A DNA stretch of 64,000 nucleotides from Hyphomicrobiales bacterium (lineage in GTDB: Bacteria; Pseudomonadota; Alphaproteobacteria; Rhizobiales; Beijerinckiaceae), in the NCBI GenBank assembly GCA_026400535.1, contig JAPLOU010000051.1, positions 1 to 64,000 on the forward strand. The letters are read 5' to 3'. The translations under genes and the position numbers were made by a program. Positions 1-9,199 of this stretch are shown in pieces. Position 1 is the first letter of the stretch. Each line of letters begins with the position of its first letter. The notes under the pieces are model-generated. The model had not been told where the DNA came from, did no database searches, and saw only the letters and a program-made list of their open reading frames with translations.

Positions 1-348
1 CAGACCGAGTGCGCCGACCAGCACGAACACGATGGGGAAGGCGAGCAGCCACATCCCGGTCGCGTTGGCGATCTCGTAGCCGAGATAGCCACCGAGCAGA
101 TAGAGCGAGCCATGCGCGAGGTTGACGTTCCGCATCAGTCCGAAGACGAGCGTGAATCCGCTGGCCACGAGAAAATAGAGCGCCCCGAGCGTGATCCCGG
201 AGAGCACCGCGTTCAGGAAAATGCGCTTGCGGCCCATGACCTGTTCAAGCCCCGGAGGCCAGGGGCTTGCGACCAGCCAGATGAAGCCGGCGACCAGAAC
301 AAGCAGGACGATCGACCAGACCGGATGTCGCTTGTAGAAACTCTGCAT
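1..348 (-). CDS. LivH-type branched-chain amino acid ABC permease, N-terminal part (cut by window edge)
   Basis: The minus-strand frame is open from an ATG at 348 down to base 1, so 116 N-terminal codons are visible and the C-terminus lies outside the window. The protein starts MQSFYKRHPVWS, has a first membrane segment at about residues 12-30, and then the motif GITLGALYFLVASGFTLVFG followed by RNVNLAHGSLYLLGGYLG. This is the hallmark N-terminal region of LivH permeases of the hydrophobic amino acid uptake family. It would form the inner-membrane channel with a LivM partner and LivG/LivF ATPases, which are not in view. The substrate-binding protein at 2703-3962 on the same strand is the probable partner. 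Substrate is unknown. Confidence 0.85.
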   Translation of the reverse strand, partial: MQSFYKRHPVWSIVLLVLVAGFIWLVASPWPPGLEQVMGRKRIFLNAVLSGITLGALYFLVASGFTLVFGLMRNVNLAHGSLYLLGGYLGYEIANATGMWLLAFPIVFVLVGALGL

Positions 349-520
349 GTGTCGCCGACGCACCCTTGAATGGGCGGATATCAATGATCCGCCCGACGAA
401 CTCTTCCAAAGCTAGACCGGGGTCGGCGCAAACTGCGTACCCGACAGTCTTTTCCTTGTGCCGCCGGTCGCTCCATCACTCCGGCACGGTCGCCCGACCA
501 TGGCTGGGATGGCGCCGCGC

Positions 521-1360
521 TCAGGACAACGAGGCAATCTGAACGCTGCGCCGATAGGTGCTTGGCGGAACAACCCCGTTGGCAATGAAAAAGCGAGAGA
601 AGCTGGCCTGGCTCGAAAAGCCGAGATCAAGCCCGATGTCCGCCACGGCATCCCGCGACGCCGTCAGGCGGTCGATCGCCCGCTCCATCCGCAGCGAGTT
701 GAGATAAATGTTGGGCGTGACGCCGACCTGCTGGCGGAACAGCTTGTAGAAATGCGGCCGCGACAAGCCGACCTCGCGCGCGACATCATCGAGGTCCAGC
801 GGCTCGCTCAGGCGGTCCATCAGCACTCGCAGGGCATTGCGCACGCGGTAGTCGCGCGAGGGAGTGCCCTGTCCGATGAAACCCGCCCCGTGCTCCGTCC
901 ACTGCCAGGACTGGTCGAAGCAGCCCTGCGTCAACGAACACAGCCGGTCCTCGAGCATCGGGTCCGCCATCTCGGTGTCCAGCATCGCATGGGCGTTGCC
1001 GTAGACCAGACGGGCGAGATGGTCGGTGACCTCGATGCCGACGCGACCGAAGCGCAGCGAGGAGGTCGAGCGGCGACTGGCCTCAAGGAACCAGGCGGGC
1101 CTGATGTAGAGCACAAGGGCGAGCGTTGGCGTCTCGAGGTCGACGGCGCGGTAGTAATGCGCCTGCCAGGGGCTGATCGCCACCGCCTGTCCGGGCGACA
1201 GAGGGCATGTGCGGCCGTCGACAACCACTTCACCAACCGGGCCCTGCACATGGAAGATCAGGTGCCCTTCGCGGTGTGCGTGCGGCACCATTGTCCGGGT
1301 CATGGCATACAGGCAGACGCGCCCGAACGCGCCGTGAAACACGGCAACAGCTGAACTCAT
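521..1360 (-). CDS. AraC-family transcriptional regulator
   Basis: A 279-residue protein with an N-terminal cupin-like sensor half (about residues 1-150, with PHAHREGHLIFHVQGPVGE) and a C-terminal AraC DNA-binding half. The latter carries two helix-turn-helix segments (LDDVAREVGLSRPHFYKLF and AVADIGLDLGFSSQASFSRF). I chose the ATG at 1360 rather than the upstream in-frame start at 1432 because GGAGGGAGGA lies directly before it. It lies between the Fe-ADH-like gene and the LivH-type permease on the same strand, so it probably controls this small transport and oxidoreductase cluster. The effector is unknown. Confidence 0.88.
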   Translation of the reverse strand: MSSAVAVFHGAFGRVCLYAMTRTMVPHAHREGHLIFHVQGPVGEVVVDGRTCPLSPGQAVAISPWQAHYYRAVDLETPTLALVLYIRPAWFLEASRRSTSSLRFGRVGIEVTDHLARLVYGNAHAMLDTEMADPMLEDRLCSLTQGCFDQSWQWTEHGAGFIGQGTPSRDYRVRNALRVLMDRLSEPLDLDDVAREVGLSRPHFYKLFRQQVGVTPNIYLNSLRMERAIDRLTASRDAVADIGLDLGFSSQASFSRFFIANGVVPPSTYRRSVQIASLS

Positions 1361-1468
1361 GGTCCTCCCTCCTGCGCTCTGACGGCGCATTTCGCGGATG
1401 AGTTTAAGCCAACGAAAATGTCTGGCAAGCAATATGCCGGACAGCCTCCTGTTGAGGAGGTTAGGGCG

Positions 1469-2557
1469 TCAGCACGCATGTTCAAGGATCCGCAGATAGT
1501 CGGCTGCCGTGACATGGCGGGGGTTGGTGCGCGTCGCGGGATGCTCGGCCGCACGCCGCGCGATCCGACCGCGTGCGGCGCGGTCGAGGCCGAAGGGCGC
1601 CAGTGTCACCGGCAGGCGAATGCCGGCGCCCAGCGCCGCGATCGCCTCGGGCATGGCGTCGTCCGACGCGATCTGCAGCGCCTCGCGCAGGGTCCCCAGC
1701 CGCGCGCCGATTGCAGGGGCGTTGAAGGCGAGAACGGGTGGCAACAGGGCTGCATGCAGGGAGCCATGCGCCACATCCGCGTTGATCTCGTCCTCGACGG
1801 CCTCGGCCAGGGCTTCGACGGAGCCAAGCCCTTTCTGCGAAGCGAGACCAGCATCGAGCGCCGCGGCCAGCATCTCGCGGCGCGCATCGAGGTTGGCGCC
1901 GTCGCGAACGGCGTTGCCGAGGCTGGAGCGGGCCCGCCTGACGCCATCGAGGGCGATGCCGTCGGCTGGCGGGTTCCATGTCGTGCCGAGATAGGCCTCA
2001 ATGCAGTGCGTGAGCGCGTCCATTCCGGCTGCTGCCGTGGCGGCCTCGTCCTGATCGAGCGTCAGCGTCGGATCGCAGAGCACGACATCGGGCAGCATGG
2101 CGGCGGCAACCGTGCCTGTCCGACGCCCGCCACAGACTTTGCAGCCGAACAGCGGCTGAAGGCCGACGCAGGCCGTCGTCGTGGGGATCGCGATCATGGC
2201 CGTTCCGTCGGCCGCCGGCGCTGCGGATGTCCGGCGTTCATGGACGGCGCGCCGTGTCAGGCTCAGAGCGACCTTGCCGCCAAGGCCGATGAAGCCGTCG
2301 CAGGCCCCTGCGGCGAAAGCGGCGGCGATATCGTCGACCAGCCGGTCGGACGCGCTAGCGCCTGACACCAGCCGGATGCGGACTTCGATCGTGGACGGCA
2401 GCGCGTCCGTGACCCGCGCCAACGCCTCATGTCCGCCAACGCGGTCGGTCACGATCAGAGGACGCCGCACGCCGAGCAGCCTGAGTTGTTCGGCCAGTGC
2501 GTCTTCGAGCACCAGGTCGGCGAAATGAATGCGGGTCAGATAGTTGATCAGTGCCAT
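1469..2557 (-). CDS. Divergent iron-containing alcohol dehydrogenase family protein
   Basis: A 362-residue protein with the two-domain layout of Fe-dependent alcohol dehydrogenases and maleylacetate reductases. The C-terminal landmark GMDALTHCIEAY (D180, H184) and the AHG at 263-265 are present. Several family signatures are altered. The usual HxxxH before the AHG reads VEALAE, with glutamates near 248 and 252. The NAD-site GGGSxxD reads GLGGKVAL at 91-98. The TAGTGSE block reads TTACVGLQP. It may therefore use a different metal or none, as maleylacetate reductases do. It lies downstream of an ABC substrate-binding protein, which suggests catabolism of the imported compound. The exact reaction is unknown. 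Confidence 0.8.
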   Translation of the reverse strand: MALINYLTRIHFADLVLEDALAEQLRLLGVRRPLIVTDRVGGHEALARVTDALPSTIEVRIRLVSGASASDRLVDDIAAAFAAGACDGFIGLGGKVALSLTRRAVHERRTSAAPAADGTAMIAIPTTTACVGLQPLFGCKVCGGRRTGTVAAAMLPDVVLCDPTLTLDQDEAATAAAGMDALTHCIEAYLGTTWNPPADGIALDGVRRARSSLGNAVRDGANLDARREMLAAALDAGLASQKGLGSVEALAEAVEDEINADVAHGSLHAALLPPVLAFNAPAIGARLGTLREALQIASDDAMPEAIAALGAGIRLPVTLAPFGLDRAARGRIARRAAEHPATRTNPRHVTAADYLRILEHAC

Positions 2558-2650
2558 CGCCTGCCCCGGCAGGTTAAAGCCATCTGTCCATTGGTCGGCG
2601 TGAGGCGAAGGCCCGGATCGCGGGCCACGCCCATGCAGCGCGGGAGACGC

Positions 2651-2676
2651 TCCGGGGTTGAAGCAACAACCCCGGA
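2651..2676 (-). terminator. Perfect 9-bp stem-loop between the binding-protein gene and the Fe-ADH gene
   Basis: TCCGGGGTT and AACCCCGGA flank an 8-nt loop, 26 nt beyond the stop of the substrate-binding protein gene. There is no clear T-run, so it could be a partial terminator or an mRNA-stabilising hairpin that sets binding protein above the downstream genes. Confidence 0.45.
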
Positions 2677-2702
2677 GACGTGAAGCCCTGCCGAGAGCGG
2701 GC

Positions 2703-3962
2703 TCAGCCGCCGCCGAGCGCCTTGCAATCCGGCACGGTGCGGGATGGCAGGCCCATGGCCCGGAAGGCTTCCGGCGTCATGCCAAGGGTCTGGGTGACAC
2801 CATCAACCTTGCCGACGTTCTTGATAGCGAGGGTGCCGCCAGGGCCGTCCACCACTTCGTTGATGAAGACCGTACCGGTTGCCTGCCGGTTCTCGTTGAG
2901 CGAGACTTCGCCAAGCGGGGTTTTGAGCTTGAGCGACGACAGTGCGGCATGGAATTTGGCCTGATCTCCGCTAAGATCGCCGTTGACGGCGTTGAGGCCG
3001 GCGATCATGGCGAGCGTCGCATTGTAATAGCCGATGCCGAACAGCGAAGGACTCGGCAAGCGGCGGTCCGCCGGGAAGCCATCCTGGTAGGCCTTCACAT
3101 AGCTTGTCCACTCGGGTGCTGTGTTGTCGTTGGCGAACGGCCCGGAAATCGGCGTGCCGACGAGAGCTTCCTTGGCCCGGCCGCGCGAGGTCAGGACCGT
3201 CTGGTCGGCCATGATGGTGCCGCCGATCAGGTTGATCTTGGTTCCTGCCTGCTGATACTGGTTCAAGAAGTTGATCGCGTCGGTGCCGCCAAGGCCCAGA
3301 TAGATGGCATCGACATTGTCCGGAAGCTTGGCGATCACACCGGCGAAGTCGGCCGAGCCAAGCGGGACCCAGAGCCGTTCGGCGATCACGCCGCCGGCGC
3401 GGCAGAAGTCCACCGCAAAGCCGAGAAAATTGGTGTAGCCGAACGAGTAGTCGGCGGTCACGGTGGCGACGCGCTTCCAGCCCTTGGTCTTGACTGCATA
3501 GGTGCCGAGACCTGCCCCCCACTGCGCGCCGTCGAGGTTGAACCGGAAGAAGTTCTTGGCCGGATCCACCCAGGTGGTTTCCAGCGCGCCGGAGATGCCG
3601 TTGATCACCGTCTTGCCGGGGATCGTCTTGGCATAGTCGCGCATGGCGATGCCTTCGGAGCCGGACAGCGGCCCCAGGATGATGTCCACCTTGTCCTGTT
3701 CGATGAGTTTGCGGGCCATGCGGATCGCCGTGTCGGGCGTCGTGTCGGTGGGGGCGACGACAGTTTCGATCTTCTTGCCGCCGGCCATGCCGTTGACCTG
3801 CCTGAGCGCCAGTTCGACGTTGCGGACGCCGTCGGCGCCCCCGGCGGCGAAGGCGCCTTCAAGGGCGATCAGAATCCCGACCTTGATGGTCTCCTGCGCC
3901 ATGGCCGCGCCCGGCAGCATGAGGGCAAGGGCCGAGACAGTCCCGATAAGTAGTCGCTTCAT
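2703..3962 (-). CDS. ABC transporter substrate-binding protein, branched-chain amino acid (LivJ-like) family
   Basis: A 419-residue periplasmic binding protein of the type I fold. A signal peptide (MKRLLIGTVSALALMLPGAAMA, cleaved near residue 22) precedes QETIKVGILIALEGAFAAGG, the usual start of the LivJ/urea/amide-binding family. I set the start at 3962, because GGGAGGATC lies just upstream; a longer in-frame start at 3989 lacks this. It probably feeds the LivH-type permease at 1-348. The neighbouring Fe-ADH and AraC genes suggest a compound that is oxidised after uptake. The ligand cannot be read from sequence. Confidence 0.9.
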   Translation of the reverse strand: MKRLLIGTVSALALMLPGAAMAQETIKVGILIALEGAFAAGGADGVRNVELALRQVNGMAGGKKIETVVAPTDTTPDTAIRMARKLIEQDKVDIILGPLSGSEGIAMRDYAKTIPGKTVINGISGALETTWVDPAKNFFRFNLDGAQWGAGLGTYAVKTKGWKRVATVTADYSFGYTNFLGFAVDFCRAGGVIAERLWVPLGSADFAGVIAKLPDNVDAIYLGLGGTDAINFLNQYQQAGTKINLIGGTIMADQTVLTSRGRAKEALVGTPISGPFANDNTAPEWTSYVKAYQDGFPADRRLPSPSLFGIGYYNATLAMIAGLNAVNGDLSGDQAKFHAALSSLKLKTPLGEVSLNENRQATGTVFINEVVDGPGGTLAIKNVGKVDGVTQTLGMTPEAFRAMGLPSRTVPDCKALGGG

Positions 3963-4300
3963 GTTGATCCTCCCAAGGATTGAGCACACGTCGTTGATCT
4001 TGTCTGGTCCGGTTCAGCCCGCTTGCGTTGCAGGTCTTGATCACTGGTCGTTGCGCCCGGCACGATGAACGCAACAGACGGAGCCTCCGTGCCCATCACG
4101 TGATGGTCGAGCCATTCGGCCCGTGAGGGCAATATCCGAGCGTCTGATTTTTCGACTGCTTCGCCGCAGCCGCCGCCACATTCTTGTCACAATTGATGCA
4201 GCCGGCGTTCATCGTGCCGGGACGATCCTGTCACCTTCAACACCTGCCGACTGACCGGCTCCCTGAGCCCGGTGCGCGGCCGGCTCTTCAGGGGATCGCC
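3963..4300. other. Intergenic region between divergent genes
   Basis: About 340 bases separate the binding-protein gene (minus) from the MoxR-like gene (plus). It presumably holds both promoters. I saw no RNA gene, no long inverted repeat and no convincing coding segment in it. Confidence 0.4.
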
Positions 4301-5342
4301 ATGACTGCCAGCCAGAGCGCCTTCAACGAGGTCGTCACGCTTCGCCAGGCCAAGAAGCTGATTCAGCTCATGGCGCAGGAGCAGAGCTTCCTGCTGCTTT
4401 CGGCTGCTTTCGGCGCCCGGCATCGGCAAGTCCGAGATGGTCTATGAAGCGGCGCGTGAAGCCGGCTTGGCCTGCCGCTCGCTGCTCGGGACCCAGATCG
4501 CGCCGGAGGATGTCAGCGGCGTCCCGCGGATCGTCGGTGAGCGCTCGGTGTTCTGCCCGCCGCGCGTGCTGCTGCCCGAGCGTCCGGAGCCGTTCTGCCT
4601 GTTTCTCGACGAGCTGCCGGCCTGCGCGCCTGATGTGCAAAAGGCGTTCTATTCGCTGCTGCTTGAGCGTCGTCTGGGCGAACACGCCCTGCCGCCAGGC
4701 ACATGGGTGGTCGCCGCCGGCAACCGCCTGCAGGACCGCGCGCTGGTCCGGGCCATGAGTTCGGCGCTGGTCAACCGCGTCACCATCCTGCAGATCCGGC
4801 ATGATGTCGATGAGTGGCTGGCCTGGGCGCAGCGCGCGGGGGTGCGGCGTGAGATCCGCAGCTTCATTGCGACCGTTCCCGACGCGTTGATGCGGCCCGT
4901 GCCGGCGGACCCCGTGCCGTTCTCGACGCCGCGATCGTGGTCGATGCTATCACGCGCCTTCGATCTGGCCGAGAGGGCCGGGCAGCTCAGCGCCGAGACC
5001 CGCCGCGCACTCGCCTTCGGGCGGCTGTCGCCGGAGGATGCCACCGTGTTCTGCGCGCTGGCAGAGGAAAGCATTGGCCCTGTCCAGCCGATCGAACGCT
5101 ACATCCGCGAGCCTGCGCTTCTGCCGAAGGGGGATGCCGCCCGCTGGTTCATCCTCGACTGCATCCGTCAGTTTGTCCGTGACGGAAAGGCCAGGAACCT
5201 GCCGCCACGGCTGATCAACGCTTTCCTTGGCAGCCTCAGCCAGGAACATCAGCTGATCCTGCTGACCGACATGGTGGGGACCTGGGGCGCGCTCGGGGCG
5301 GAGCCCGCCATGCTCAGGCTTTTGCGCAAGGTTGCGGCATGA
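4301..5342 (+). pseudogene. MoxR-type AAA+ ATPase, frameshifted by a 10-bp tandem duplication
   Basis: The N-terminal part starts MTASQSAFNEVVTLRQAKKL and runs to about residue 35. It is then out of frame with the rest, which continues from about 4410 to the stop at 5342. At 4394-4413 the 10-mer CTGCTTTCGG occurs twice in tandem. Removing one copy fuses the frames and restores a Walker A, LLLSAPGIGKSEM, giving a 343-residue protein. Walker B is FCLFLDELPACAP. As written the gene cannot make a full-length protein. MoxR ATPases act as chaperones with VWA proteins, and such a gene overlaps its 3' end (ATGA). This may be a true mutation, a reversible slippage event or an assembly error. Confidence 0.82.
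4394..4413 (+). repeat. 10-bp perfect tandem duplication disrupting Walker A
   Basis: CTGCTTTCGG at 4394-4403 is immediately repeated at 4404-4413. The extra 10 bases shift the reading frame just before the nucleotide-binding loop of the MoxR ATPase. Confidence 0.9.
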
Positions 5343-6598
5343 CGGGCGGTACGTCAGACGCTGCGGCGGACCTGGCCACGCTGGAGCGCATCCGGCGCGG
5401 GCTGCGGATGGTAACCGTGCCGTTCCCTCATCTGGCGGGACTTGCCGCGGCGGTGCAGGTTGCGCTCGATGACAGCGTGCCGACCATGGGCATCTTCGCG
5501 TCTGGCCGTCTCGTCGCCAACCGGGCCTTCACGCAGCGGCTGTCGCCTGACGATCTGCTGTTTGTGCTCGCCCACGAGTTGCTCCATCTGGCCCTGCGCA
5601 CCCATGACCGGGCGGTCGGCTCCGGCCGGCTCGAGTTCAACTATGCGCATGATTACATCATCAACGACATGTTGCGGCATGCGCTCGGCCTTGACCGGAT
5701 TCCGGCCGGCGGCCTCGACATGCTCGGCGCGCGCGAGCGTTCCGCCGAGGAGATCGTGCTGGACATGCGCCGCAACGCCAGATCGACCATGACACGGACG
5801 CAGGTCTGGGAGGGTGTGGTCGTGACGGTCGACCAGATCCTGGGCGGGCAGGCCCAGCCATCGTCCGGCAAGCCAGGAGACGTGCTCGATGCCGCGACAG
5901 AGCGCGAGATGTTTCCGGACAGCGCGGAAGGGCAGGCCGCCCGCGCCAGAGCCATGCGCGACCTTGCCGCGAAGGGCATGGCCATCGCCCGGGCGCTCGG
6001 GCTGATGCACGGGCGCGGCGCGGCCGGCGGCGGGGCGCAACGGCAGGTGAGCGCTTTGCGCGGCCGCTCCGCAACGCCGTGGCAAGTCGCCCTGCAGCGC
6101 TGGCTGGAAGGGGCCTCGCCCGGTGAACGGACCTTCCAGCGCGCCTCGCGGCGTGGGGCCGAGCGCACCGACCTCGTCATGCCGGGGCGGCAGCGCCATG
6201 CGCTGACGCTGAACGTCATTCTCGACACCAGCGGCTCGATGAGCGGCGAGATTCCGTCCGCGCTGGGGGCGATCGCCGATTTCTGCGAGGCAACCGGCAT
6301 CGACGACATCCGCGTCGTCCAGTGTGACACCGAGGTGACATCCGACGAACTGTTATCGCCTGCTGAACTGGCCGACTACCGGATCAGCGGCTATGGCGGC
6401 AGTGATCTGACGCCGGCGCTGCGCGCGCTTGCAGACGATCCGCGCGTCAGCGCTGCGATCGTCATCACCGATGGCGACATCACCTATCCGGCCGAGGCCG
6501 TGCCCTATGCCGTGCTCTGGGCCGTGCCGGGCGACTCAACCACATTCTCACCGCCTTACGGGCGGGTCGTCACCATGCAGCGGGGGATTGCCACATGA
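5339..6598 (+). CDS. DUF2201/VWA-like putative metallopeptidase, MoxR partner
   Basis: A 419-residue protein. The N-terminal domain carries a zinc-protease-like HELLH at residues 79-83. The C-terminal domain resembles a VWA fold with a MIDAS-type DTSGS at about 296-300 and YGGSDLTPAL further on. This matches the DUF2201 putative-metallopeptidase/VWA-like family, usually encoded beside MoxR ATPases. Its start overlaps the ATPase stop by four bases (ATGA), and its stop overlaps the next start in the same way, so the three genes are translationally coupled. A role in protein maturation or metal insertion is a family-level inference. No substrate operon is visible. Confidence 0.85.
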   Translation: MTGGTSDAAADLATLERIRRGLRMVTVPFPHLAGLAAAVQVALDDSVPTMGIFASGRLVANRAFTQRLSPDDLLFVLAHELLHLALRTHDRAVGSGRLEFNYAHDYIINDMLRHALGLDRIPAGGLDMLGARERSAEEIVLDMRRNARSTMTRTQVWEGVVVTVDQILGGQAQPSSGKPGDVLDAATEREMFPDSAEGQAARARAMRDLAAKGMAIARALGLMHGRGAAGGGAQRQVSALRGRSATPWQVALQRWLEGASPGERTFQRASRRGAERTDLVMPGRQRHALTLNVILDTSGSMSGEIPSALGAIADFCEATGIDDIRVVQCDTEVTSDELLSPAELADYRISGYGGSDLTPALRALADDPRVSAAIVITDGDITYPAEAVPYAVLWAVPGDSTTFSPPYGRVVTMQRGIAT

Positions 6599-6981
6599 AG
6601 GTCGTGCAGGAACTGGTCGCCTATTTCGACCACCGCGGGAAACTATCGCGCCGGCAGCTCAAGAAGCTGCTCGACGACAACCAGATCGCATCGGACGCCC
6701 CCAGCGGCATGCACGGCCTGTGCGACGTGGTGGGCGCGACCTACTATTTCCGCATCAGGGGCGCGACCGAAGGGCAGATCTGGGGCACCGACATCTACAC
6801 CCGCGATTCGTCGCTTGGGGTGGCGGCGGTGCATGCGGGCCTGCTCAAGCCGGACGAGGCCGCCGTGCTGAGGGTTACCGTCGTCAAGCCGATGCCGACG
6901 TATCCAGGCAGCACCCGTAACGGCGTCACAACCTCGGATTATGGCGAGTTTCCCCATGCCTGGACGCTCTCCGCGATCTGA
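6595..6981 (+). CDS. LCCL-domain protein, third member of the MoxR-VWA operon
   Basis: A 128-residue protein. Residues from about 60 onward match the LCCL domain pattern: QIWGTDIYTRDSSLGVAAVH, then YPGSTRNGVTTSDYGEF. The cysteine usually found after DSS is replaced (DSSLGVAA), so at least one classical LCCL disulfide is missing. That fits a cytoplasmic protein, since no signal peptide is present. The N-terminal 40 residues (LVAYFDHRGKLSRRQLKKLL) look helical and could bind the partner. The start overlaps the upstream stop (ATGA). Its function in a MoxR-VWA operon is not known to me. Confidence 0.75.
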   Translation: MKVVQELVAYFDHRGKLSRRQLKKLLDDNQIASDAPSGMHGLCDVVGATYYFRIRGATEGQIWGTDIYTRDSSLGVAAVHAGLLKPDEAAVLRVTVVKPMPTYPGSTRNGVTTSDYGEFPHAWTLSAI

Positions 6982-7231
6982 GCAGCGGGGAAACGCGAAC
7001 TCGGCAGTCTGCCGCCGAAGACCGGGATGTCATCCGCGGCGTGGCTTTAAGCGCCCTTGTCGAAGGCGATGATGGCGTTGCTGGGAGCAGGCGACCCGGT
7101 TGGCCCTGCGCCGGGCCTGCGACACCGTTGTGCGCAGGTTCCGATTGACCTTGCCCGTGTCTGGCCATAGTGGCGGGCTTGTAAGACAGCCGCACTCTTG
7201 ATGACCCAATGCGGCTTGGCGCGACACCGCG

Positions 7232-8242
7232 ATGCAATCCACACTGCCTGTGCTGCTGACCATGGGAGAGCCAGCCGGCATCGGCGGCGAGATCGCGCTT
7301 GCGGCCTGGCAGCGGCTCTGCGCCGAAGGGCCGGTGTTCTGCCTTCTCGATAATCCCGAGCGCCTTCGGCGTCTTGCTGCAACATCCGGGCTAGCGATTC
7401 CGGTCGCCTCGATCGCGCACGCGTCTCAGGCTGCCGCTGTTTTTGGCGTTTCCCTGCCCGTACTCGACCTTGGCCGTCAGGTTGAAGCGATACCGGGCAA
7501 GCCATCATCGGCAACGGCGACAGCCGTGATCGCCAGCATAACGCTTGCAACAGAGCTGGTGCGCAAGGGCGAAGCCGCTGCTCTCGTCACCAACCCGATC
7601 CAGAAGAGCGTGCTGACGCAGGCGGGCTTCGGCTTTCCGGGCCACACCGAGTTTCTGGCGCATCTGGCGGGCATTGAGCGTCCCGTGATGATGCTCTCGG
7701 GCCCTGACCTGCGCGTTGTCCCGATAACCATCCATGTGCCGTTGCGGGTCGTGCCGGACCTGCTGACGCTTGATCTCGTGATCGAGACCGCCGTGATCAC
7801 CGCCGATGCGCTGCGTCGGCAGTTCGGCATTGCCAGACCACGGCTGGCGCTGGCCGGACTCAATCCGCATGCGGGCGAAGGCGGCACGATCGGCACCGAA
7901 GACCGGGACGTTCTGACGCCGGCGGTTGCCCAGCTTCGGGCGCTCGGAATCGATATCACCGGCCCGCATCCCGCCGACACGCTGTTCCATGCCGAGGCGC
8001 GCAGACGCTACGATGTCGCTCTGTGCCCGACGCACGACCAGGCGCTGATCCCGCTCAAGACGCTGGCCTTTGACGAGGGCGTCAATGTCACGCTTGGCCT
8101 GCCCTTCGTGCGGACCTCGCCGGATCATGGCACCGCCCTCGACATCGCGGGCAGGGGCATCGCCAGGCCCGACAGCCTCATCGCCGCCATTCGTCTGGCA
8201 GCCATTCTCGGACAGCATGCACAGGAAAGGTCACCGCCATGA
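7232..8242 (+). CDS. pdxA: 4-hydroxythreonine-4-phosphate dehydrogenase
   Basis: A 336-residue PdxA, the usual family length. It oxidises 4-phosphohydroxy-L-threonine in the DXP-dependent vitamin B6 pathway. The start [18 protein letters not shown] is the family signature, and the metal-binding histidines sit in [21 protein letters not shown] and [12 protein letters not shown]. The stop overlaps the pdxJ start by four bases (ATGA), which couples the two enzymes that act in succession. About 250 bases of non-coding DNA precede it and probably hold the promoter. Confidence 0.96.
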   Translation: MQSTLPVLLTMGEPAGIGGEIALAAWQRLCAEGPVFCLLDNPERLRRLAATSGLAIPVASIAHASQAAAVFGVSLPVLDLGRQVEAIPGKPSSATATAVIASITLATELVRKGEAAALVTNPIQKSVLTQAGFGFPGHTEFLAHLAGIERPVMMLSGPDLRVVPITIHVPLRVVPDLLTLDLVIETAVITADALRRQFGIARPRLALAGLNPHAGEGGTIGTEDRDVLTPAVAQLRALGIDITGPHPADTLFHAEARRRYDVALCPTHDQALIPLKTLAFDEGVNVTLGLPFVRTSPDHGTALDIAGRGIARPDSLIAAIRLAAILGQHAQERSPP

Positions 8243-8976
8243 ACCAGCCACTCCGTCTCGGCATCAACATCGATCATGTCGCGACCGTCCGCAATGCACG
8301 TGGCGGCGTGCATCCCGATCCGGTCCGTGCCGCTCTGGCAGCCATGCAGGCGGGCGCCGATGGCATCACAGCGCATTTGCGTGAAGATCGACGCCATATC
8401 CGCGACGCCGACATGGAAAGGCTCAAGGCCGAAGTGGCCCTGCCGCTGAATTTCGAGATGGCCGCCACCGAGGAGATGGTGGCGATCGCACTGCGGGTGA
8501 AACCCCATGCGGTCTGCCTTGTGCCCGAGCGCCGCGAGGAGGTGACAACCGAAGGCGGCCTTGATGTGGTGGGGCGGCAGTCCGTCCTGAAGCCCATGGT
8601 GGCGCGGCTGGCCGATGCCGGCATCCGCGTGTCGATGTTCATCGCAGCGGACGCCCGCCAACTCGAGGCCAGCGCCGCCATTGGCGCTGCTGTGATCGAA
8701 CTGCACACCGGCGCCTATTGCGAACACCACGGTCCCGAGCGCGAAGCCGAGCTCCAGCGCATCACGGCCGCTGCGCGCCTCTCGGGCAAGCTGGGGCTCG
8801 AATGTCATGCCGGTCACGGCCTGAGCTATGACAATGTGGGCGCCATCGCCGCCATTCCGGACGTTCGCGAGCTGAACATCGGGCATTTTCTCGTCGGAGA
8901 GGCGATCTTCGTCGGGCTTGAAGGGGCCATCCGCACCATGCGGCACCGTATGGATGAGGCCCGGCGCCACGGCTGA
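8239..8976 (+). CDS. pdxJ: Pyridoxine 5'-phosphate synthase
   Basis: A 245-residue PdxJ. It condenses 1-deoxyxylulose 5-phosphate with 3-amino-2-oxopropyl phosphate, the product of PdxA, to form pyridoxine 5'-phosphate. The conserved N-terminus [17 protein letters not shown] is present, as are [16 protein letters not shown] and [13 protein letters not shown], which carry active-site histidines of the TIM barrel. It overlaps pdxA by four bases. This pairing puts the PLP ring-forming steps under one promoter. Confidence 0.96.
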   Translation: MNQPLRLGINIDHVATVRNARGGVHPDPVRAALAAMQAGADGITAHLREDRRHIRDADMERLKAEVALPLNFEMAATEEMVAIALRVKPHAVCLVPERREEVTTEGGLDVVGRQSVLKPMVARLADAGIRVSMFIAADARQLEASAAIGAAVIELHTGAYCEHHGPEREAELQRITAAARLSGKLGLECHAGHGLSYDNVGAIAAIPDVRELNIGHFLVGEAIFVGLEGAIRTMRHRMDEARRHG

Positions 8977-9199
8977 GTACGCTGATCATGACACCATTCG
9001 GCGCGACTGGAGCAATGCTTGTGGTCCGGGCAGCTTGGTTGATCCGCCCGCGTTCCCCGGGAGAAAGCCAGGCTCTGGGCTGATCATCTCGTGATCTTGC
9101 GTGACAAGTTTGCCGCTAGGGCGCGACGCGCGGCAAGGCCCGGCCCCGTCAGTCGACGCGGCCTGGAGGCCTGACCTGCGATGACATCGTTGCATGTGG

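Noticed and set aside
458-1354. A 298-codon plus-strand open frame over the AraC gene
   Set aside because: The minus strand encodes a recognisable AraC protein with a ribosome site; this frame shows nothing.
7150-7190. A sigma-70 promoter for pdxA
   Set aside because: A TTGACC is present, but no convincing -10 box lies at proper spacing, so I did not annotate it.
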